64,000 bases of DNA from assembly GCA_027492585.1 (NCBI GenBank), contig JAPUEK010000011.1, positions 1 to 64,000 of the forward strand. Direction: 5' to 3'. The DNA comes from Paracoccaceae bacterium. GTDB taxonomy: Bacteria > Pseudomonadota > Alphaproteobacteria > Rhodobacterales > Rhodobacteraceae. A model generated the notes under the pieces. That model ran no database searches and was not told where the DNA came from. It saw only the letters and a program-made list of their open reading frames with translations. A program made the position numbers and the translations under genes. Below are positions 1 to 8,961 of the stretch, one piece after another; within the stretch, counting starts at the first letter, position 1, and the number at the start of each line of letters is the position of its first letter.

Positions 1-118
1 CCCCCCCCCACACCACCCCCCCCCCACCCCCCCCCCCCCCCCGCCCCCCCCCCCCCCCCATCCACCAGCCCCCGGGGCGGGGGGGGGGGCCCGCCCCCCC
101 CCCCCCCCCCCCCCCCCC
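1..118. other. C/G low-complexity tract at window edge
   Basis: The sequence is almost entirely C, with a few A's and one G run near 80-89, and then changes abruptly to ordinary coding-like composition at about 119. No gene or regulatory signal can be read in it. A homopolymer tract of this length and purity at the very edge looks like a contig-end or base-calling artefact rather than genomic sequence. Confidence 0.75.
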
Positions 119-197
119 GTGTGGCGAAGGGCGCAACGCGCGCCGGATGCCGATGGACGCATCGGAAATAGATGCGCGATTCATGTTCTAATACTGC

Positions 198-216
198 AAA
201 AACGAATAAAAACGAA
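198..216 (+). promoter_or_regulatory. Tandem AAAAACGAA repeats upstream of glpD (putative GlpR operator)
   Basis: Two identical copies of AAAAACGAA lie at 198-206 and 208-216, spaced 10 bp apart so that they face the same side of the helix. DeoR-family regulators, including GlpR of glycerol operons, are known to bind short tandem TTCG-containing repeats, which is the reverse complement of this motif. A TAATAC-like -10 lies just upstream at 189-194. Assignment to GlpR is inference; no glpR gene is in the window. Confidence 0.45.
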
Positions 217-275
217 AATTCCATTTGACCGAATCCGCGTTTGCCCGCAAACATCCCGCAGATGAGGAGGCCGTG

Positions 276-1850
276 ATGACGGATGCCGGGCAATCGGGGA
301 TGACGGCGGGGGTGGTGGATCTTTTCATCATCGGCGGCGGGATCAATGGCTGCGGGATCGCGCGCGATGCGGTCGGGCGGGGCCTCAGCGTCACGCTGGC
401 CGAAAAGGGCGATCTGGCGCAAGGCACCTCTTCCGCGTCGACCAAGCTCTTCCACGGCGGGCTGCGCTATCTGGAATATTTCGAGTTCCACCTCGTCCGC
501 GAGGCTCTGGAGGAGCGGGAAACGCTGCTCGTCGCCATGCCCCACATCTCCTGGCCCATGCGCTTCGTGCTGCCCTATCATCCGGACATGCGGTTCGAGG
601 GCGATACGCCGACCGGGCGGCTCCTGTCCTTCGTCCTGCCCTGGATGAAGGGGCGGCGCCCGGCCTGGCTGATCCGGCTCGGCCTTTTCCTTTACGACAC
701 GCTGGGCGGGCGCAAGATCCTGCCCGCGACCCGCAGTCTCGATCTGGCGACGGACCCGGCGGGGCGGGCGTTGCAGCCGAAATTCCGCAAGGCCTATGAA
801 TATTCCGACTGCTGGGTGCAGGATTCGCGGCTCGTGGCGCTCAATGCCCGCGATGCGGCGATCCGCGGCGCGCAGGTGCTGGTGCAGAGCCGCGTGACCT
901 CCGCCACGCGCGAAGGCGACCTGTGGCGGATCGAGGTGACGGGGCCGCAGGGCGCCAGCACCCACCACGCCCGCGCGCTCGTCAATGCCGGCGGCCCGTG
1001 GGTGGAGGATGTGCTTCGCAACGTCGCCCATTCCACGTCGCGCGAAGGGGTGCGGCTGGTGCGCGGCAGCCATATCGTTACCCGCAGGCTTTACGACCAC
1101 GACCGCTGCTATTTCTTTCAGGGGACCGACGGGCGCATCATCTTCGCCATCCCCTATGAGCAGGATTTCACCCTGATCGGCACCACCGATGCCGACCATC
1201 AGGGCGCCCCCGAAGACGCCCGCTGCACCGAGGCGGAACGGGATTACCTCTGCGCCTTCGCTTCCGGCTATTTCGCCAGGCCGGTGACGGCGGCGGATGT
1301 GGTCTGGTCCTATTCCGGAGTCCGCCCGCTTTACAATGACGGGGCCAGTTCGGCCACGGCGGCGACGCGGGAATATGTGCTGAGCCTCGATGCGGGGGAG
1401 GGGGCGCCGCTGCTCAATGTCTTCGGCGGCAAGATCACCACCTACCGGCGGCTGGCGGAAAACGCCTTGTCCAAACTCGCACCCTATTTCCCGCAGGCAA
1501 AAGGCAATTGGACGGCGCGGGTGCCGCTTCCCGGCGGGGATTTCCCGCAGGACGGCGTGGCGGCGCTGATCGCGGGGCTGAAGACCCGCTATCCGTTCCT
1601 GTCCGACGGCTGGGCGACGCGCCTCGTCCGCGCCTATGGGTCGGAGGCCGGAACGGTCCTTGACGGCGCGACACGTCTTGAAGCTCTCGGCCGCGACTTC
1701 GGCGGCACCCTGACCGAAGCGGAGGTCCGCTGGCTCATGACCCATGAATTCGCCACCCGCGCGGCGGATGTGGTCTGGCGGCGCAGCAAGCTTGGCCTCA
1801 GGATGACGGCGGAGGAGATCGCGGCTCTGGATGCGTTCATGACCGCCTGA
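276..1850 (+). CDS. glpD: Aerobic glycerol-3-phosphate dehydrogenase
   Basis: FAD-dependent, membrane-associated enzyme that oxidises sn-glycerol-3-phosphate to dihydroxyacetone phosphate and feeds electrons to quinone. The N-terminus carries the Rossmann FAD motif [16 protein letters not shown], followed by [18 protein letters not shown], which is diagnostic of GlpD. The length of 524 residues is normal. I chose the ATG at 276 because GAGGAGG sits at 264-270; an in-frame TTG at 225 would give a 17-residue extension with no ribosome site and would run into the operator repeats. The gene is followed 44 bp later by glpK, so the pair forms a glycerol catabolic operon. Confidence 0.95.
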   Translation: MTDAGQSGMTAGVVDLFIIGGGINGCGIARDAVGRGLSVTLAEKGDLAQGTSSASTKLFHGGLRYLEYFEFHLVREALEERETLLVAMPHISWPMRFVLPYHPDMRFEGDTPTGRLLSFVLPWMKGRRPAWLIRLGLFLYDTLGGRKILPATRSLDLATDPAGRALQPKFRKAYEYSDCWVQDSRLVALNARDAAIRGAQVLVQSRVTSATREGDLWRIEVTGPQGASTHHARALVNAGGPWVEDVLRNVAHSTSREGVRLVRGSHIVTRRLYDHDRCYFFQGTDGRIIFAIPYEQDFTLIGTTDADHQGAPEDARCTEAERDYLCAFASGYFARPVTAADVVWSYSGVRPLYNDGASSATAATREYVLSLDAGEGAPLLNVFGGKITTYRRLAENALSKLAPYFPQAKGNWTARVPLPGGDFPQDGVAALIAGLKTRYPFLSDGWATRLVRAYGSEAGTVLDGATRLEALGRDFGGTLTEAEVRWLMTHEFATRAADVVWRRSKLGLRMTAEEIAALDAFMTA

Positions 1851-1894
1851 GCCGCCGGGCGGCAGAACACCGCTTTCGGGGAGGGAAGCTTGCG

Positions 1895-3373
1895 ATGACC
1901 CATATTCTTGCCATTGATCAGGGAACGACCTCCAGCCGGGCGATCCTGTTCGATGCCTCCCTGCGGGTCGTGGCCGCCGCGCAGGAGGAGTTTGCCCAGC
2001 ACTATCCCGCCCCCGGCTGGGTGGAGCATGAGCCGGCCGATCTCTGGGCCACTGTCGTCCGCACCGCGCGGGCGGTGATCGAAGGCGCGGGGGCCGGGGC
2101 GGTTTCGGCCATCGGCATCACCAATCAGCGGGAAACGACCCTCCTCTGGGACCGCGCCACGGGGGAGCCGCTGCATCGCGCGATCGTCTGGCAGGACCGC
2201 CGCACCGCCGATCTCTGCGAGACGCTGAAGGCCGCCGGCCATGAGCCGATGATCACGGCGCGCACCGGCCTGCTGCTCGATCCCTATTTCTCGGCGACCA
2301 AGCTGCGCTGGCTGCTGGACCATGTACCGGATGCGCGCACGCGGGCCGAGGCGGGGGAACTGGCCTTCGGCACGGTGGACAGTTTCCTCATCTGGAAGCT
2401 GACGGGCGGCAAGGTCCATGCCACCGATGCCACCAATGCCGCGCGCACCATGCTTTACAACATCGGGACCGGGGGTTGGGATGCGGAGATCTGCGCGCTT
2501 CTCTCCATCCCCATGGCGCTTCTGCCGGAGGTGAAGGATTGCGCCGCCGATTTCGGCACGACCGATCCCGCGCTTTTCGGGCGGGCCATCCCGATTGCCG
2601 GGGTGGCGGGGGACCAGCAGGCGGCGACCGTGGGTCAGGCCTGCTTTCGGCCCGGCATGATGAAATCGACCTATGGCACCGGCTGCTTCGCGCTTCTGAA
2701 CACCGGGGCTGACCGGGTGCCGTCCACCAACCGGCTGCTCACCACCATCGCCTATCAGCTTGACGGCAAGCCGACCTATGCGCTCGAAGGGTCGATCTTC
2801 ATCGCAGGCGCCGTGGTGCAATGGCTGCGCGACGGGCTGAAGATCATCGGCTCCGCCGCCGAGACGCAGGGCCTCGCCGAAGCGGCCGATCCCGCGCAGG
2901 AGCTGGTGCTGGTCCCCGCCTTCACCGGCCTCGGCGCGCCCTATTGGCGGCCGGAGTGCCGGGGGGCGGTCTACGGGCTGACCCGCAATTCCGGCCCGGC
3001 GGAGATGGCGCGGGCGGCGCTCGAAAGCGTCGGCTACCAGACCCGCGACCTCTTGGAGGCGATGCGGGCCGACTGGGGGGCGGCGGCCGAAGGCGTGCTG
3101 CGCGTCGATGGGGGGATGGTCGCCAGCGACTGGACCATGCAGTTTCTGGCCGACATTCTCGGCGCCCCGGTGGATCGCCCGGTGGTGACGGAGACGACGG
3201 CGCTTGGCGCGGCCTATCTGGCCGGTCTGCGCGTCGGGCTTTGCCCGCCCCCGGCGGAATTCGCGCAGAGCTGGGCGCTGAACCGGCGCTTCACCCCGGC
3301 GATGGCGCCCGCGGCCCGCGACCACAAATACGCCCGCTGGAAAAAGGCGGTGGCGGCCACGCTGGCCTTCTGA
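1895..3373 (+). CDS. glpK: Glycerol kinase
   Basis: Phosphorylates glycerol with ATP to sn-glycerol-3-phosphate, the substrate of the upstream GlpD. FGGY-family features are clear: N-terminal phosphate loop [12 protein letters not shown], the substrate region [19 protein letters not shown] in the hinge and a C-terminal ATP-binding region [12 protein letters not shown]. The 492-residue length is typical. A GGGGAGGGA ribosome site lies about 8 bp before the ATG. No glpF transporter gene follows, so uptake must be encoded elsewhere or be passive. Confidence 0.97.
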   Translation: MTHILAIDQGTTSSRAILFDASLRVVAAAQEEFAQHYPAPGWVEHEPADLWATVVRTARAVIEGAGAGAVSAIGITNQRETTLLWDRATGEPLHRAIVWQDRRTADLCETLKAAGHEPMITARTGLLLDPYFSATKLRWLLDHVPDARTRAEAGELAFGTVDSFLIWKLTGGKVHATDATNAARTMLYNIGTGGWDAEICALLSIPMALLPEVKDCAADFGTTDPALFGRAIPIAGVAGDQQAATVGQACFRPGMMKSTYGTGCFALLNTGADRVPSTNRLLTTIAYQLDGKPTYALEGSIFIAGAVVQWLRDGLKIIGSAAETQGLAEAADPAQELVLVPAFTGLGAPYWRPECRGAVYGLTRNSGPAEMARAALESVGYQTRDLLEAMRADWGAAAEGVLRVDGGMVASDWTMQFLADILGAPVDRPVVTETTALGAAYLAGLRVGLCPPPAEFAQSWALNRRFTPAMAPAARDHKYARWKKAVAATLAF

Positions 3374-3462
3374 GCCGGACGTTTCCGAAAGGTCTTGATC
3401 GGTGGGGCGGCCTGCCGCATCGTGGAGACCTATTTCGATCTGTCTTTTCATGAGGCTTGCAG

Positions 3463-4419
3463 ATGCCGTCATTCCGCATGACGGAAGGCTATCAGGGTCT
3501 TCTGTCCACCTTTCTGAACCAGATTCCCGAAACCGGGCAGGTCATGTCGATGACGGCGGATTCCCCGATCATCAAGCCGCCCTACAAGGCCGCCGACATC
3601 GACGCCAACAAGGCGATCAAGAGCAACCCGGCCTTCGAGAAATACACCGGCTACAGCCAGCAGGCCCTGCTGAAGAAATGGGCCGATCCCGCCAACCGCA
3701 CCACCACCTGCAACGAGTTCTGCTCCAAATGCGCCAATGCCATGGGCTATGTCGCCGCCGACAGGAATGACGGGGTGGGCCGCTTCGACATCGCCGACTA
3801 TCTGACGCGCTATGGCAAGGGCCATTGCTGGGTTCCGGCGCGCAGCGGCGCGCAGCCGGAATATGGCGACATCTTCCGCCTCTTCGCGCCCAGCCCCGAC
3901 CACAACGGCGTCCCGCTGAACCATATGGGCGTCTCGCTCGGGATCGAGGGCAAAAGCTGGTATACGGTCGAATCAGGTCAGGCGGGGCCGAGCACCGGCT
4001 ATGACGCGATCGAGCGCAAGACCCGCGACTGGAAGCCCGACAGCCTGCAGGGCTGGGTGAACATGTCCGCGCTCCTCGGCGCGGGCGACCGGCTGCCCTA
4101 TTGGCTCGGCGGCTGGTGGCAGGTCGAGGAAGGCCCCTACGAGGTCTGGTATTACTACTTCGCCTCGCCGAACAAGGTCTACTACACCCCGAACGCGCCG
4201 CGCTCTCTGACCGCGCCGCCGATCCAGCCCGGCACCGTCGGCAATGTGACGATAAAGGGCATGTTCGGCCTGCAGATCCGCTGGAACAGCGCGGATGTGG
4301 ATGAGACCTTTGCCGTCAGCCTGCAGGACACGAAGCTCCGCAAGTTCGCCATGACCGGTAAGACGGTGAACCAGGTGCCGCTGACGGCGACGCGGATGAT
4401 GATCGAGGGGCTGTTGTAG
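3463..4419 (+). CDS. Uncharacterised protein with Cys/His/Glu arrangement reminiscent of a papain-like (NlpC/CHAP) fold
   Basis: I do not recognise a named family. The protein (318 residues from the ATG at 3463, with AGG at 3453-3455 upstream; a TTG at 3457 is the alternative) has no signal peptide. Cys83, Cys87 and Cys90 form a cluster (TTTCNEFCSKC), followed by GHCWVP, NHMGVSLG (His154) and TVESG (Glu170). The Cys-then-His-then-acidic order resembles CHAP or NlpC/P60 amidases. The last ~120 residues are rich in Trp and Tyr (GGWWQVEEG, WYYYF) and look like a beta-rich binding module. A hydrolase or secreted-effector role is only inference. It stands alone 89 bp after glpK. Confidence 0.55.
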   Translation: MPSFRMTEGYQGLLSTFLNQIPETGQVMSMTADSPIIKPPYKAADIDANKAIKSNPAFEKYTGYSQQALLKKWADPANRTTTCNEFCSKCANAMGYVAADRNDGVGRFDIADYLTRYGKGHCWVPARSGAQPEYGDIFRLFAPSPDHNGVPLNHMGVSLGIEGKSWYTVESGQAGPSTGYDAIERKTRDWKPDSLQGWVNMSALLGAGDRLPYWLGGWWQVEEGPYEVWYYYFASPNKVYYTPNAPRSLTAPPIQPGTVGNVTIKGMFGLQIRWNSADVDETFAVSLQDTKLRKFAMTGKTVNQVPLTATRMMIEGLL

Positions 4420-5315
4420 GGGGCTGGCGGGGCCGTTGCCTTTCCGCCTTCCTTGCCCTCGCCCAACGGGGGGGGCCTTGCATGATCTGCCGTGCGCCCT
4501 CCCGTTCCGCCGATCCCCCCAGGAAAGGGAGGGATCGGAAGGGCGCAAGGACCTTTGCCAGATCAGCGTTCCCCGTTTCTCGCTGGCCGGATGTGCCACC
4601 GCAACATCGGGCGGATCAGAAAACGCGACCCGCGTTTTCTGCCCGCTTGGGAACGGGGCCACGGACCGCTCGCTCCCCCGACCGGGGAGGCCAAGCCGGG
4701 GAGGGTGCTGGCCGGCAGCCTTTGGGGCCACAGGCGGATGGCGGGAGCCTGCCGCATGACAGAGGCGGTGGTCCCTGCCAGATCGGGCGACCGTTCTCGC
4801 GGGTGGGATGTGCCGCCGGAACCTCCGGCGGACCAGAAACACACCCCTTCGGGCGGATGAAGAAATGCGATCCGCGTTTTCCTGCCCGCGCGGGAACGGC
4901 TCATCCGAGCCGTTCATCCCGATCAACCGGCAAGACCAGTGCCTGCCCCGGCGGCCGGAGCCGCCGCAGATGACGGGGCGGGTGCTGGCCGGAGGCTTTG
5001 GCCTCCGGCCGGAAGGGGGCAGATGGCGCCGCATGGCAGAGGTGATGTGGCCTTTGCCAGCCTGATCCCGTTCTGCGCCTTCTCTGCGGGCGGAAGAGCA
5101 GGAAGCGGCGACAACGCGCGGGGGTAAAGCCGCTTGCACCTCCTTGCCGCGGGCTTGTCGCGGGGAGGGGCGGTTTTCGTTCCTCCCGTGCGCGGATCAG
5201 GACCTTTCCCGCCGGAGCGCCGCCCTCCTTCTGCCCATCGCAGGCGGCGAAGGTTGACCCTTCCCCCCCGCCCCCTGTATCGAAGCGCAGATCCCCTTGC
5301 CGAAAGCCCTGTCCC
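4420..5315. repeat. Gene-free region with degenerate tandem duplication
   Basis: No convincing gene is present on either strand. Two imperfect units, about 4552-4772 and 4773-5050, repeat the same ordered landmarks: CC(T/C)TGCCAGATC, GGATGTGCC(A/G)CCG, a CGATCCGCGTTTTC-like block, GGGTGCTGGCCGG, and GCCGCATG(A/G)CAGAGG. A third unit starts at 5051 (CCTTTGCCAG) and decays within ~70 bp. Unit B carries extra palindromic inserts. The region looks like an eroded tandem repeat or decayed coding sequence; which one cannot be decided here. Confidence 0.6.
4987..5010. other. Perfect 10-bp hairpin with TTTG loop
   Basis: GGCCGGAGGC (4987-4996) and GCCTCCGGCC (5001-5010) are exact reverse complements separated by TTTG. 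There is no T-tract on either side, so it is not a classical intrinsic terminator. It sits in the second unit of the tandem repeat. Confidence 0.6.
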
Positions 5316-5930
5316 GTGACCATCCACCTGCACCAGAACGACCTGCCCGACGGGCTGACCCTTGGCCCCGTCGTCGCCATCGACACGGAGACCATGGGCC
5401 TTGATCCGCGGCGGGACCGGCTTTGCGTCGTGCAGCTTTCGGATGGCAGGGGCGACGCGCATCTGGTGCAGATCGCCAGGGGGCAGACCTCGGCCCCCAA
5501 TCTGGAACGGCTCCTGACCGATCCGGCGGTGCTGAAGCTCTTCCACTTCGGGCGCTTCGACGTGGCGGCGCTGAAGCGGGCCTTCGGCGTGCTGACCGCT
5601 CCGGTCTGGTGTACCAAGATCGCCTCGAAGCTGATCCGCACCTATACCGACCGCCACGGGCTGAAATACCTTCTGGCCGAATATGTCGGTGTCGATGTGT
5701 CGAAGGCGCAGCAGACCTCCGACTGGGGTTCGGCGCAACTGACCGACGCGCAGCGCGAATATGCCGCCTCGGACGTGCTTTACCTGCACAGGCTGAAGGA
5801 CGCGCTCGAAGCGATCCTGCACCGCGAAGGCCGGATGGACCTCGCGCAGCGGTGCTTTGACTTCCTGCCGACGCGGGCCGAGCTTGACCTCCTCGGCTGG
5901 GAGGAACCGAATGACCTCTTCCACCACTGA
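5316..5930 (+). CDS. Short ribonuclease D (DEDD 3'-5' exonuclease)
   Basis: Predicted 3'-5' exoribonuclease of the RNase D type acting on tRNA or other RNA 3' ends. The DEDD catalytic set is visible: AIDTETMGLD (D and E), FHFGRFDVAAL (D) and the closing YAASDVLYL (Y/D). It has 204 residues and lacks the C-terminal HRDC domains of the longer E. coli enzyme, which is usual for the second, short RNase D of alphaproteobacteria. The start is GTG at 5316. Its 3' end overlaps kdsD by 20 bp, so the two are translationally coupled. Confidence 0.88.
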   Translation: MTIHLHQNDLPDGLTLGPVVAIDTETMGLDPRRDRLCVVQLSDGRGDAHLVQIARGQTSAPNLERLLTDPAVLKLFHFGRFDVAALKRAFGVLTAPVWCTKIASKLIRTYTDRHGLKYLLAEYVGVDVSKAQQTSDWGSAQLTDAQREYAASDVLYLHRLKDALEAILHREGRMDLAQRCFDFLPTRAELDLLGWEEPNDLFHH

Positions 5931-6882
5931 CCGCGAAGCCCTGCTTGCCACCGGCCGCCGCGTCCTCCAACGCGAGGCGGAGGCGCTGAGCCTGCTTGGC
6001 GCCGCGCTCGACGGCGGTTTCGCCGCAGCGGTGGAGCTGATCCTCGCCGCCAGGGGCCGGGTGATCGTTTCGGGCATGGGCAAATCCGGCCATGTGGCGC
6101 GCAAGGTCGCAGGCACCCTCGCCTCCACCGGCACGCCCGCGCATTTCGTCCATCCCGCCGAGGCGAGCCATGGCGATCTCGGCATGGTCATGCAGGGGGA
6201 TGTGGCGCTCGTCCTGTCGAATTCCGGCGAGACGACGGAACTGGCCGACATCATCGCCCATACCCGCCGCTTTTCGATTCCGCTGATCGGGGTGGCCTCG
6301 CAGGCAGGCTCCACCCTGCTGCGGCAGGCGGAGGTGGCGCTGCTGCTGCCACCCGCGCCCGAAGCCTGCGAGACGGGGATCGTGCCGACCACCTCCACCA
6401 CGATGATGCTGGCGCTCGGCGATGCGCTCGCCATCGCGCTGATGGAGCATCGCGCCTTCACCCCCGATCATTTCCGCCTCTTCCACCCCGGCGGCAAACT
6501 CGGCGCGAAGCTGCTCAAGGTGCGCGACCTGATGCACGCCGACCTGCCGCTGATCGCCGAGAGCCGCCCGATGAGCGAGGCGCTGCTCCAGATCAGCCGC
6601 TCCGGTTTCGGGGTGGTGGGCGTGACCGGGGCCACGGGGGCGCTTGCGGGCATCATCACCGACGGCGACCTGCGCCGGCATATGGAGGGGCTCCTGTCCC
6701 TGACGGCGGGGCAGGTGATGACCCGCTCCCCCCGGACCATCGCGCCGGACGCCCTGGCGGGCCAGGCGCTTGCACTGATGAACGACCGCAAGATCACCTG
6801 CCTTTTCGTGATGGCACCGGGAGAGGCCGCGCCGCAGGGCATCCTGCATATCCACGATTGTCTGCGTGCGGGGGTGGCCTGA
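5911..6882 (+). CDS. kdsD: D-arabinose 5-phosphate isomerase (KpsF/GutQ family)
   Basis: Converts ribulose 5-phosphate to arabinose 5-phosphate, the first dedicated step toward Kdo for LPS and capsule. The N-terminal SIS sugar-isomerase domain shows VSGMGKSGHVARK and LSNSGETTEL; HPGGKLGA links to a pair of CBS domains (from about residue 205 to the end). The 323-residue length is standard. Start ATG 5911 has GGGAGGA at 5899-5905; the upstream in-frame start would lie deep in the RNase D gene. It is followed directly by lptC, the common Kdo/LPS-export gene order. Confidence 0.94.
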   Translation: MTSSTTDREALLATGRRVLQREAEALSLLGAALDGGFAAAVELILAARGRVIVSGMGKSGHVARKVAGTLASTGTPAHFVHPAEASHGDLGMVMQGDVALVLSNSGETTELADIIAHTRRFSIPLIGVASQAGSTLLRQAEVALLLPPAPEACETGIVPTTSTTMMLALGDALAIALMEHRAFTPDHFRLFHPGGKLGAKLLKVRDLMHADLPLIAESRPMSEALLQISRSGFGVVGVTGATGALAGIITDGDLRRHMEGLLSLTAGQVMTRSPRTIAPDALAGQALALMNDRKITCLFVMAPGEAAPQGILHIHDCLRAGVA

Positions 6883-6883
6883 C

Positions 6884-7489
6884 ATGGCCCGGACCGCCCG
6901 CGACAACCTCCATTCCCGGCTGGTGGCGATCCTCAAGGTCACGCTGCCGCTGGTGGCGCTTGCGATCCTCTCGACGCTGTTCCTCTTCTCGCGGACCATC
7001 GACCCGGAGGATGCCATTCCTTACGCCGATGTCGATATTGCCGACCGGCTGCGAGAGCCGCGCATGACCGGCGCGGGTTATTCCGGCGTGACGGTGGATG
7101 GCTCCGCCCTGACGCTGACGGCGGCGGAGGCCGCGCCGGATGCCAGCGGCGGCACGGCGCGCGAGCTGCATGGGCGGCTCGAAACCCCGGACGGCGCGCG
7201 CACGGACATTGCCGCCTTCACCGCCCGGCTCGACAGCGCGGCGAAGCTGATGCATCTGACCGGCGGGGTGGAGATCACCTCCTCCACCGGCTGGCTGCTC
7301 GGGGCTGACGGCTTCGACATCGCCCTCGACCGCACCTCGCTGCAAAGCACCGGCCCGGTGGCCGGCAGCGGGCCGGGCGGGCAGATTTCGGCCAATTCGT
7401 TGCGGATCGAGCGGCAGGGAGCGGCCGGCAGCCCCTATCTTCTGGTTTTCAACGGCGGTGTGCGGCTGCTATACCAGCCGGAGAAGTGA
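6884..7489 (+). CDS. lptC: LPS export ABC transporter periplasmic protein LptC
   Basis: Bitopic inner-membrane protein that passes LPS from the LptBFG extractor to LptA. A single N-terminal membrane segment (about residues 13-33, ILKVTLPLVALAILSTLFLF) is followed by a periplasmic beta-jellyroll region. At 201 residues it is normal for the poorly conserved LptC family; the identity rests on size, topology and its position between kdsD and lptA/lptB. The ATG begins 1 bp after the kdsD stop. Confidence 0.85.
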   Translation: MARTARDNLHSRLVAILKVTLPLVALAILSTLFLFSRTIDPEDAIPYADVDIADRLREPRMTGAGYSGVTVDGSALTLTAAEAAPDASGGTARELHGRLETPDGARTDIAAFTARLDSAAKLMHLTGGVEITSSTGWLLGADGFDIALDRTSLQSTGPVAGSGPGGQISANSLRIERQGAAGSPYLLVFNGGVRLLYQPEK

Positions 7490-7499
7490 AGGAATTTCC

Positions 7500-7991
7500 A
7501 TGTTCGATAGGTTGAAACCGCTTCTGTTCCTCTTCGTGCTCGGCCTGTCCGGGCCGGCCCTTGCCGAAGGCACCAGCGTCGCCTTCGGCGGGCTGAAGGC
7601 CGACACCACCCTGCCGGTGGAGGTGAAGGCCGACAGTCTCGCCGTCGATCAGGCCACGGGCGAGGCCAATTTCGAGGGCAATGTGCTGGTGACGCAGGGG
7701 GCGATGACGCTTTCGGCGGCGAAGATCCGGGTGGAATATTCCAAGGACCGCAAGAAGATCGCCAAGCTCCACGCCTCCGGCAAGGTCACGATCGTCAACC
7801 AGACTGATGCGGCGGAGGCTGCGGAGGCCGTCTATACCCCCGACAGCGGCGAAGTGGTGATGACCGGCGATGTGCTGCTGACCCAGGGACAGGCGGCGAT
7901 CCGGGGCCAGAAGCTGGTCATCGACCTCAAATCCGGCACCGGGCGGATGGTCGGCGGGGTGACGACGACCTTCGTGCCGGGGGGCAACTGA
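7500..7991 (+). CDS. lptA: LPS transport periplasmic protein LptA
   Basis: Periplasmic bridge protein that carries LPS from LptC to the outer-membrane LptDE. The N-terminal signal peptide (LKPLLFLFVLGLSGPALA, cleavage after ALA) is followed by an OstA/LptA-type beta-jellyroll with VEVKADSLAVDQATGEANFEGNV. The mature part is short, as usual. An AAGGAA ribosome site lies at 7489-7494. Its stop codon overlaps the lptB start by one base (TGATG). Confidence 0.9.
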   Translation: MFDRLKPLLFLFVLGLSGPALAEGTSVAFGGLKADTTLPVEVKADSLAVDQATGEANFEGNVLVTQGAMTLSAAKIRVEYSKDRKKIAKLHASGKVTIVNQTDAAEAAEAVYTPDSGEVVMTGDVLLTQGQAAIRGQKLVIDLKSGTGRMVGGVTTTFVPGGN

Positions 7992-8749
7992 TGCCCTCGC
8001 CTGAGCTGAAAGTGACCGAGGGCGATGCGGGTCTTTCCGTCCGCAACCTGCGGAAAAGCTACAAGCGCCGGGTGGTGATCCGCGATGTCTCGATCCATCT
8101 GAGCCGGGGCGAGGTCGTGGCGCTGCTTGGCCCGAACGGCTGCGGCAAGACTACCTGCTTCTATTCCATTGCCGGTCTCGTGACGCCCGAAGGCGGGCAG
8201 GTGCTGATCGACGGGCGCGATGTGACCGCCCTGCCGATGTATCGCCGCGCCCGGCTCGGCATCGGCTATCTGCCGCAGGAAGTCTCGATCTTCCGCGGCC
8301 TCACGGTGGAGGACAACATCCTCGCCGTGCTGGAAATCCGCGTCCCGGACCGGCACAAGCGCCGTGAGCGGCTCGAAGAACTGCTGGGCGAGTTTTCGAT
8401 CACCCATCTGCGCCGCGCCCCCGCCCTTGCCCTTTCCGGGGGGGAGCGTCGTCGGGCGGAGATCGCGCGCTGCCTTGCCGCCGATCCGAAATACCTGCTG
8501 CTCGACGAGCCTTTCGCCGGTGTGGACCCGATTGCCGTGGGCGAGATCCGTCACCTCGTCCACGATCTCAAAAGCCGGGGAATCGGGGTGCTGATCACCG
8601 ATCACAACGTCCGCGAGACGCTGGAGATCGTGGATCGCGCCTATATCCTGCATGACGGGGTGGTTCTCAAATCCGGGACCACGGATGAGGTCGTGCGTGA
8701 CGAAATGGTGCGCCGCGTCTATCTCGGCGAGAACTTCCGCATCATTTAG
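7991..8749 (+). CDS. lptB: LPS export ABC transporter ATP-binding protein LptB
   Basis: Cytoplasmic ATPase that drives LPS extraction with LptF and LptG. Walker A is GPNGCGKTTCF, the Q-loop is in YLPQEVSIF, the signature is LSGGERRRAEIARCLA, Walker B is LLLDEPFAGVDP and the switch His lies in ITDHNVRET. These are the LptB-specific versions of the motifs. It is the last gene of the kdsD-lptC-lptA-lptB run. rpoN, which follows lptB in many proteobacteria, is absent, as in other Rhodobacterales. Confidence 0.96.
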   Translation: MPSPELKVTEGDAGLSVRNLRKSYKRRVVIRDVSIHLSRGEVVALLGPNGCGKTTCFYSIAGLVTPEGGQVLIDGRDVTALPMYRRARLGIGYLPQEVSIFRGLTVEDNILAVLEIRVPDRHKRRERLEELLGEFSITHLRRAPALALSGGERRRAEIARCLAADPKYLLLDEPFAGVDPIAVGEIRHLVHDLKSRGIGVLITDHNVRETLEIVDRAYILHDGVVLKSGTTDEVVRDEMVRRVYLGENFRII

Positions 8750-8912
8750 CCAAGCCTCCACAGGGTTGTTGACAAGCGCCCCTCCGCATCCCCAAATGAG
8801 AAGGATGCGAGCGACCCACGCCCAGAGCCTTCCGTCCGAAGCGGCCGTCCCACGGCCTCGCGGCGTGTGGCGATTGGTCTTGCTAACCCTTTCTGGACCA
8901 AAACGAATCTAC

Positions 8913-8933
8913 CCTTCCGCAGCCTGCGGAAGG
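8913..8933 (+). promoter_or_regulatory. 9-bp hairpin in the hpf leader
   Basis: CCTTCCGCA (8913-8921), loop GCC, TGCGGAAGG (8925-8933) form a perfect stem 28 bp upstream of the hpf start and are followed by a short pyrimidine stretch. It could end read-through from lptB or be an mRNA leader structure; the sequence alone does not decide. Confidence 0.4.
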
Positions 8934-8961
8934 TCCTGACCTTTTGCGCGAAGGAGGCATC

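Noticed and set aside
225-275. Upstream TTG start for glpD
   Set aside because: No ribosome site and would overlap the presumed operator/leader; ATG 276 has GAGGAGG at proper spacing.
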